From Elysia crispata (Eukaryota; Mollusca; Gastropoda; Plakobranchidae): a stretch of DNA of 64,000 bases. A program made the position numbers and the translations under genes. The notes under the pieces were generated by a model, which was given only the letters and a program-made list of their open reading frames with translations, had not been told where the DNA came from and searched no databases. This document shows positions 1-64,000 of this stretch, piece after piece. Each line of letters begins with the position of its first letter. Positions within the stretch are counted from its first letter, which is position 1. The stretch lies in the NCBI GenBank assembly GCA_033675545.1, contig JAWDGP010001945.1, positions 184,501 to 248,500 of the forward strand, written 5' to 3'.

Positions 1-2130
1 CATTTTGCTTCTCCATTATTTTATTTGCAATCAAATTATTCAAATCATTAGCTTCCCACTGGTTTCCACAAAGCATATAATCAAGAAAAGAAAAAAAAAA
101 ACTTTGAAAACGATTACAGATGATATCAGGTTTTACCACACAATGCAGTTGTGTGAGGGCGCCAGATAATCCAATTGGTAGAACTTTGACCTAACAAAGA
201 GGTCAAGGGTCGATCGCTCACCGGGTCATATGATGGCGAGGTCAATAAGGCCTATCGTAATCATTCATTCAAATACTAGGTAGTTGCCTGGAAAAGAGTC
301 ATCTCGGGTTTTGTTTTGTTTTTTGTTGTTTTTGTGTGTGTGTGTGTGTGGGTTGTTTTTTTTTTTTTTTGGTTTCTTTTTTTTTTTTGGTTTGGTTTTT
401 TTTTTCAAGCTTAATCAAGGACATTCTAACTTTTTTTTTTAAGAGAAAGGCCAAAGTACGTTATGTACCTCAAACATGATTCAAGCCGAGAGCACGCATG
501 ACTCATTTCTATGACGTGAGTTGTATCTCAATTCACTTCTTCATGTGATAGTGTATCAATGGTTCATTGAGAGTTACATGATGAAATAGTTTTTAACATT
601 CCAGCTCATGCCAAGGTCAACGTCAATCAAATTACGAATTTAAAAGATGTTTTATATCGTTATCAGCTTCAGTTGAAATGCCATTTAGGCTTAGAGCAAT
701 CCGTTCCAAAGGGAGAGAGACGTTACCTAATGTTTTTTTGCGATTACAAAAGTGAGTAGTTGTAATTGCTTATTTAATTAACAAAAAAATCAAGTATTTT
801 GTTACTTTATTGGTTATTTTAATGTAATGTGATAATAAAAGATGTTTCTATTTTTTAAGTTAATCACTTTATAATGAGAATGTCATAAAAAATCTTGTAA
901 AATTAATCTTGCGCTAATTATTTTAAATCATTATTTTGCACTGTATTCTCTGGAGATAAATGTACTTTTTATTATCCCTCTACCTGTGTCAGATATCAAT
1001 CCTATAACCAATAAATTGGAAAACAAAATAATGAACACAAATTTTAATTGTAGGCAGGATTTCTCCGAACACGCAAGGTTTTAATTAATTCATAGAAAGA
1101 AGTGAATCTTTTTAAGCTCGATGAATAAGACTGCATAATTGATGTAATGTGGCTTCATGATGGACTTCTGTATGATAATAATGTGATAACACTTTCACAG
1201 TTTGCTAATGACCCAATTTGACCTTTGTCCTCAATCTTGTTACATGTCTCGATTATCTATCTAATCCAACATCTTTGACTGAAACACCTCTATGTCTTCC
1301 CTACCACTTCTAACTACCTTCATACTTCTTCTTTTAGGGTTTGACATTTCTATAATTTGCTCTTGTCAGTCTTCTCACTTCGATCTTTCCTAATCTCGTT
1401 TCAAACTTAATAATAATATAATTATTATATATATATACACAATCACACAACAATAATAATAAATTCTATGACACAGTGTAGCCGACATACAAGGTGCTTC
1501 GAGCTGTTTCATAATGAAAGCTATTACTGGCATCAAATCTTTTGACAGAGGTGATGAGTAAGCGAATTTACAATAACGTCAAAGAAACTATATTATAAAA
1601 AAAAAAATTTCTTTGGAAAAGCTCCGTCTGAAGTCACTCTTAAAATAATTTCAACAACTAGATCATCTAGTTTTCAAAGAGAGAGAAATTCCTAGACGGG
1701 GGAACAATTTTTAAAGGATTTTCCTCTGGCGTTATAATTGATTCTATATGAGCTAATGAGAGCCAACTCTGAAAATTTTTATATTCAGCTGTGCGCAAAT
1801 ATTTCTGCATGCTAATTAAAATGTACAGGTAAGAAACACAATCACATCTGAGCTACAGAAATATCGTCACATTCCTCATTCGATATTGTTAACTATTTAC
1901 ATTTTCGATGTTCTCTCATTTTGCCTTTAACAAAACCCGCTGGTTACCCAACTTTTGAGCCCTTGATATCCAGCCTAAGGGCTAACCAAAATATATAGAG
2001 AAAATTTTTTCGAGCCTTGCTCGATTGTAAAATATGGAAAGAAAATCCCAAGGAGATGTATCAGCTGCAATCATAAACAAAACCTAGTCCTTTCAATCCA
2101 TATCCTAAATTTTTTTTTTATCTTTCCCAG
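1..2130. other. Upstream flank of the kinase gene
   Basis: AT-rich non-coding sequence. It holds a degraded tRNA-SINE-like head (156-300), a short (GT)n and poly-T block (333-405), and the acceptor-like tract just before exon 1. No coding exon was recognised. The promoter and 5' UTR exon of the kinase probably lie here or further left, but no TATA or initiator element can be assigned with confidence. Confidence 0.5.
156..300 (+). repeat. tRNA-derived SINE-like fragment
   Basis: A box-like CCAATTGGTAG (172-182) is followed about 25 bp later by a B box-like GGGTCGATCGC (207-217, near the GGTTCGANTCC consensus), then CACCGGGTCA. The anticodon arm is imperfect, so this looks like the head of an old SINE rather than a working tRNA gene. 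The downstream tail runs into a T-rich block. Confidence 0.45.
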
Positions 2131-2191
2131 GTTTATTGTAACTGCCATTATCTGGTCATAAGTATTCCTCAACAGCACCATCAAAAACAAC

Positions 2192-47298
<45,107 letters not shown>

Positions 47299-50200
47299 CT
47301 TTTAGGATGCTCACTATTTATCACCAGCTAGCTTCAATTTTTTTTTTAATTCAATTTTTTGGTCTACTGCCAAGATCAAGGTTCATTAAATTACGCTGGC
47401 TGATCATCAGGTCTACTTGTTTTTTTTTAAAATGTTACATATGTATTATTTAGATTTTTTTTAATCAGTTGCCAATATAGCACTTCTTCAGAATATGACA
47501 TGGCAAACTACTTTGCGATTAATATACTTTAAGCCTGATGTTGGTTTAATTATTTTTGGCAAGACTTTACATTTTCAAGGCATTGAGAATTGTAAAACTA
47601 AAATGAGGATTATCTTCTTTTTTTATATATATATATAAAAATATATCAGTTTATGGCTTAAGTTCCAAAGACGTCAAATTAATAGAAGTCGTCAATTTCA
47701 TCTGACAAAAAAACTACACATGCATTATTAGCTATGTTATTGTCTTTTCCAGTTAATTATGTGCTCTAACTCTTTTGTTTACTGTTACTTAACTATGAAT
47801 CACGATTTGAAAAAAAGAAAAAGAAAAAAGACATATATTCATTTGTCGGCAATAAGGTTTAGACGCTAATTCTTTGGGTCATGATTATTTATGACTGTGC
47901 TACTTCTACTAGTTTTAGCGACTGAAAAAGCAAAATGGATTGATATTGGCAGTAGGCTACTCATCTAAGTTGATTCTGTGGGACTCACTTTATGACAGTA
48001 TGAAAGCATTTCCATGTATTTCTTATGACCGCGTATAATTATGCACGCTTGGGTGATAAAAAGAAGTGATATTGTCTTAGAATTCATATTAGATTAATTT
48101 TCCAACCTATGGATTTTTCATGAATTTTTTTTTTTCGTTTATTTAAAATTTTAAGCTGCATAAATGAGTATGTATGTGCAAGGGCTTTATGAAAGACAAT
48201 TATATTTTGTAACAATTAATATGTTAATGCCTTGGATTTTTAAAGAGATTTTATGTCAACGCAAACATGTGTATTAAAATTATGTAACGTTTACCAATGG
48301 TAAAGGTTTGGCAATGCTTTGGTTTCAGCGCAGTTCTACAGGACCTACGGCTAGCTGTTTGTTGGTTGTTTTTTTTTTTCGAATCCTCGTCGACGATGCA
48401 ATAATAATAAGTTAGTCGATAGATTGCTACGATGGTCTTAAAGAACATCATACAGTAATTAAATTGGCATATAGCCTATACATTCGCAATGGAACGAGCT
48501 TCAAAAAAGTTAAGCTTTTTGTATCTGCGCTTGTATGATTAGTTATTATCTTCGTAACTATGAAAAACATTAATCTCTCCGTTTCAACTGCATCCTCTTT
48601 GTTTCAGCAAAATGATTTTATTAGCTGCATGCAACCAATATTTTAGTTTCAATGATATCATGCAAAAGAGTAAAGAGCAAGACATTTTTTGCCCAATATT
48701 TCCATTGTACCGAGACCGCATTTACATTATCATATTTTTAATCGCCTTACGATAGGTTGCCTTGTTACAATTCACTGGATTATATCCTCGAATCAGTATC
48801 ACTTTCCTACTCTTCAAATTCATCCAGCTTGGCAGAAATACATGCAACTTGAAAAGCCAGAGTTTGATGACTGTGCAAATTAAAGGCATAGGTTATATTT
48901 ATACCTGAAGATGTCAATACATGTAAGTTTATATTCAGAAATTAAACTTTTTGAAGACCAGCAAATGGAAAAATATAATTATAATTTTTCAAACTATAAG
49001 ATATGATTTGAAAATAGCCTACCTTTAGTGCTTTCTACGTCTGTCTAACTTTAAAAAAAAAAATTCTCTGAAGCTTCATCTCAAGTCAGTTCATATTTTA
49101 TGAAGGGACCATGTGATTTAAAAAAATTCATTACTTCATTTTTTTGTAATAATTTTTCATATTTTAAGGAAATAAAAATTAAATTTAGCTTATTTTTGTA
49201 ACCTGAAGCAAGGCCTATTCATTAGATACTTCTGCTTCAACAAAATATATGTAACCATTTGTTGCTTCCTCTTCAAAATTTCATATGTGTCAATCGACAG
49301 TTTCTCCTCAAAAAAAATTGAAATCAATCTCTAAGTAGCACTGGTATATGTGGTTTAAACTTAAAAAAATTGTGTGAATCGACAGTTCCTCTTCAAAAAA
49401 TGACATCAGTATCTCAGTTGCACTGGTATCTATGGTTTAAACTTAAAACATTTTATAAAATAATCGCTATGCATATGAATTTACAATTTCTCTTAATTTT
49501 GACATCGTGAAAAAATATGATCCAACTCCAAAGTAGATCGAAACGGGTCATTTTAGAATTATTTCACTCCAGATGCAATCATCATGCAATGACTAATTTG
49601 CATTTTTTAATGGCAAATTTTACTAGCACTATCACCTTCATTTACTGAATATATTGTTTCAAAATGGGTTTTACTTTGATACAAGCATCCGTGGTGGTTT
49701 TCTTGCTCTCTGGTTTTCTTGCAGCAAGTCTATGCACACAAAAATCTTGCCTTTTCCATTTTATACTTTGTATTTCACGATTTAATTTGACAACTTCTGC
49801 AATTTTAACCTAAAAATTTTATCTATAAATTTGGAACAAAAATAACTGCCTCTCATGCAAGACAAACGTCTGGCTACCAATTTTGCTTTAAGTTTTGACT
49901 CATGTCACAATGGGGAAAAAAATTATGACAAAGGGCTGGTGCTTACCACGTTATCCAAATCCATGTCACCCTGCCGTGGGTAAATGGGTTTATTTTTCTC
50001 ACTCTCTCCCTATCTATCTCACTTTTCATCTTCACTCTTTACCCTTGTTTTTTGTTTTTTTTTTAGACCGAGAGAAATTTAAGGGATTCAAGCAATCTAG
50101 AGATAGATTGGGTAGCTTCTTTGTTCTCCTGTGTGTAAGCCAATCATATTATATAAGAATTTTTCCGCAGCTATAAAAGTTCTCACTTATAGTTGCAGAC

Positions 50201-51741
50201 CATGTGCTTTTTGTACCAGACATCTACCTGTAGTTAGGAGATATCAGGCTAAGAACTGGCATGCTTATGATGGCTTCTGTAATGTGTAAACGTTTGTATT
50301 CAACTGTTGATAGTAATGTTCTGGGTCAATGATTAATTGCTGTTAAAGATGAGAAGGTGTGTTTAATCATTACCTTACATAAGCAGACCTCTTTAAATCA
50401 TTATGGAATTTTTCTTTCTTTTATTCTTTTTATTAACCCATATCATTCATCTCATAGCTACTAAAATAAAAACTGTCATATAGAATCTGTATATGTATTT
50501 GTGTAGGGTAATTGACTGCAATGCATTAGATTATAAAATGTTTGGGGTTTTTTGTTTGTTTGTTTGTTTGTATTATGCATACATGTATATATTTTTTTTC
50601 ATGCATTTTAAGAGGCTGGCATACATAATAATGCAACATAAGCTATGATTATGTAGGTGCTCATTCCTCATTCTACGTGTTGTTTGCTTCTTTGCGTATA
50701 TGTAACAAGGTGTATAAATGTCGCTTCCTGTCGACTCAACAGATACCCTGTGTTCACATTGTCACAAGTGTCTATTGAGTGTTTCTGCAAAATACATTTG
50801 CATTCTTTTTACTCTTTTGTGACTGTAATTATATCCTTTTTCTTCAAGAAAAGATACTGTGACCGATTTTTACTTTCTTTTATTTTTATTTCTTGTGTTT
50901 GTGGTTTACCATTTTTTATTTACTCTGATTAAAAAAGTTCAAAATTTATAAGTCTGCGTAGAAAGTCATGGTCTATCAAAATTTGAAAGGGTTATTAACA
51001 AATTGTTTTGCAAACAAGATTCCAGGCCTTAAGTGTGAAATAAATTAGTGTTCTATTGTTTATTCATTTGTTATTAATAAAATTAAGAAAACACATGACT
51101 TGGTTTAAGTTTATGTGAAACTGAAAGTATCCAAAATATTATTATTATGCCTGTAAATTATAAAAAGAGGGAGATATGGGAGAGAAGAGAGAGAGAGAGA
51201 GAGAGAGAGCAATTTAACAGCTACTCTTCCCTTCCTTCTCAGAAGTTGTAGTCCTTTTCTTCTTTATTACATAACTTTTGAGTCTAACGTGTTTTTTCTT
51301 CCATCTATTGATCCCTTTGACTTCTTTTTCCTCTCCTTTTTTTCCTCCCATCTTCATCCTCCTTTTGTATACATTGTGAATTTTTTTTTTCTACGCTAAT
51401 TTGATAACATCACAGAGAGAAAACATGTATTTGAAACAGTAAAATCATGTTATGATGTACGGAAATGAGACAAGCATGTTCTCAATTTAATCAATGACTA
51501 AGCAAAATAATCTACCAATTTCAAAGCTCTAATTTTACAGATATATAATTTACAAGTTTTTATCTTTTTTAAGGTGGTTAAAAAAAATGCCTCTTGACAA
51601 AAAAGACAAAATGATGCCTAAAGAGAAAACAAATTGAAGTTTTTACACAATGTTAAGAGATGTCCTGAACATTCCAACTTATGTATGAAATCATTGAAAA
51701 TGGTATTTAAAAAAAAACAAAATAAACAAAAATGTTGCAGA
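47299..51741. other. Convergent 3' region: kinase 3' UTR and intergenic sequence
   Basis: No coding exon recognised. Plus-strand AATAAA hexamers occur at 49171, 50465, 51039 and 51076; minus-strand hexamers (read as TTTATT on +) occur at 51059 and 51263. Which are used cannot be decided from sequence. It also holds a tandem duplication (49287-49449) and a short (GA)n run (51187-51209). Confidence 0.55.
49287..49449 (+). repeat. Imperfect ~80-bp tandem duplication
   Basis: TGTGTCAATCGACAGTTTCT...CACTGGTATATGTGGTTTAAACTT is followed at 49371 by TGTGTGAATCGACAGTTCCT...CACTGGTATCTATGGTTTAAACTT. The two units share both ends and most of the middle. Confidence 0.85.
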
Positions 51742-63503
<11,762 letters not shown>

Positions 63504-64000
63504 CTGAGGATAGAAAAAAATAGTGAATATATACAGAGGAAAGAGGTGTCCTTAGTCAAATTAAATTTACTAAAAGTATTGTCTTTGACATGAATGATTT
63601 TTTTTTGTTTGTCTGATCCTCTGTTACTTTATTTATACCTATGCTTAATGCAGAAGACTTAATCAGCAATGGAGAGACATTTTACCTAGTGATCAAAGCA
63701 AAAGCAGATTTGAATTGAATTACCATTAAGTCTACACGTCAGGAGCAGAACAGGACTGACCTTTCACCAGCAACTGTTTTTTCATTTTTGCTCTCAACTT
63801 CATGTTGAGACACAATAAAAGTATTCTTTTTTTTATACCACTTGACTTGGGTCTGTTTAAAGATTGATCGCTTGTTGGTTTTTTCTTTAGTAAAAAGAAG
63901 ACAAAAATCTCTAGAATATTTATTTTATTTCCAAGTTTCAGCATATTGTAGTTGTTATTTCTAAAAGGGACACTGCTAGGAAAAAGAAAAATAATTTTTA
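63504..64000 (-). other. PSMD13 upstream intron, cut by the window edge
   Basis: AT-rich; the preceding PSMD13 exons are not visible and must lie further right. Nothing else recognised. Confidence 0.75.

Noticed and set aside
156..230. Functional tRNA gene
   Set aside because: The B box is mutated, the anticodon arm does not fold with a seven-base loop and the acceptor stem is not evident; a SINE remnant is more likely.

Overview
This window is animal nuclear DNA, most likely from a lophotrochozoan and probably a gastropod mollusc. It is AT-rich, its genes carry GT-AG introns, and it is loaded with very long (CT)n/(GA)n, (TATC)n, (AAG)n and (AAT)n microsatellites. It also has tRNA-derived SINE-like heads and TAGATCTAGA-type motifs. 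The molluscan placement is an inference from repeat style and from the two-domain phosphagen kinase, not a database result.

Two protein-coding genes are supported, and they converge tail to tail. On the + strand, twelve coding exons between 2192 and 47298 encode an 811-residue protein with two consecutive arginine-kinase-type domains. The exons join in frame with GT-AG introns. The first coding exon is separated from the rest by a 33.9-kb intron packed with simple repeats. Exons 2-5 of domain 1 and 8-11 of domain 2 have identical lengths (269, 149, 166 and 181 bp) and phases, so the two domains arose by internal duplication of a whole gene body. The protein has a 97-residue acidic/lysine-rich N-terminal extension and ends in C-T-V-L, a candidate CaaX prenylation signal. 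Both domains lack residues normally used for catalysis or nucleotide binding. It may therefore be a membrane-anchored pseudo-kinase, scaffold or weakly active phosphagen kinase.

On the - strand, from the right edge down to 51742, eight exons encode most of PSMD13 (Rpn9), a PCI-domain subunit of the 26S proteasome lid. About the first 70 residues lie beyond the window. Its introns hold a perfect (CT)383 tract, an (AT)n tract just inside a splice donor, and a 1.0-kb DNA transposon with pogo/Tigger-like terminal inverted repeats whose end lies 22 bp from an exon.

The rest is non-coding. It holds a 3' fragment of an RTE-like LINE embedded in (AAT)n repeats in kinase intron 10, a ~215-bp repeat family (three copies), several local tandem duplications, and five poly-T/poly-G (or poly-C/poly-A) junctions. 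No structural RNA gene, CRISPR array or prokaryotic feature was found. Long Arg-Glu, Ser-Leu, Lys, Ser or Ile-Tyr reading frames are translations of microsatellites, not genes.
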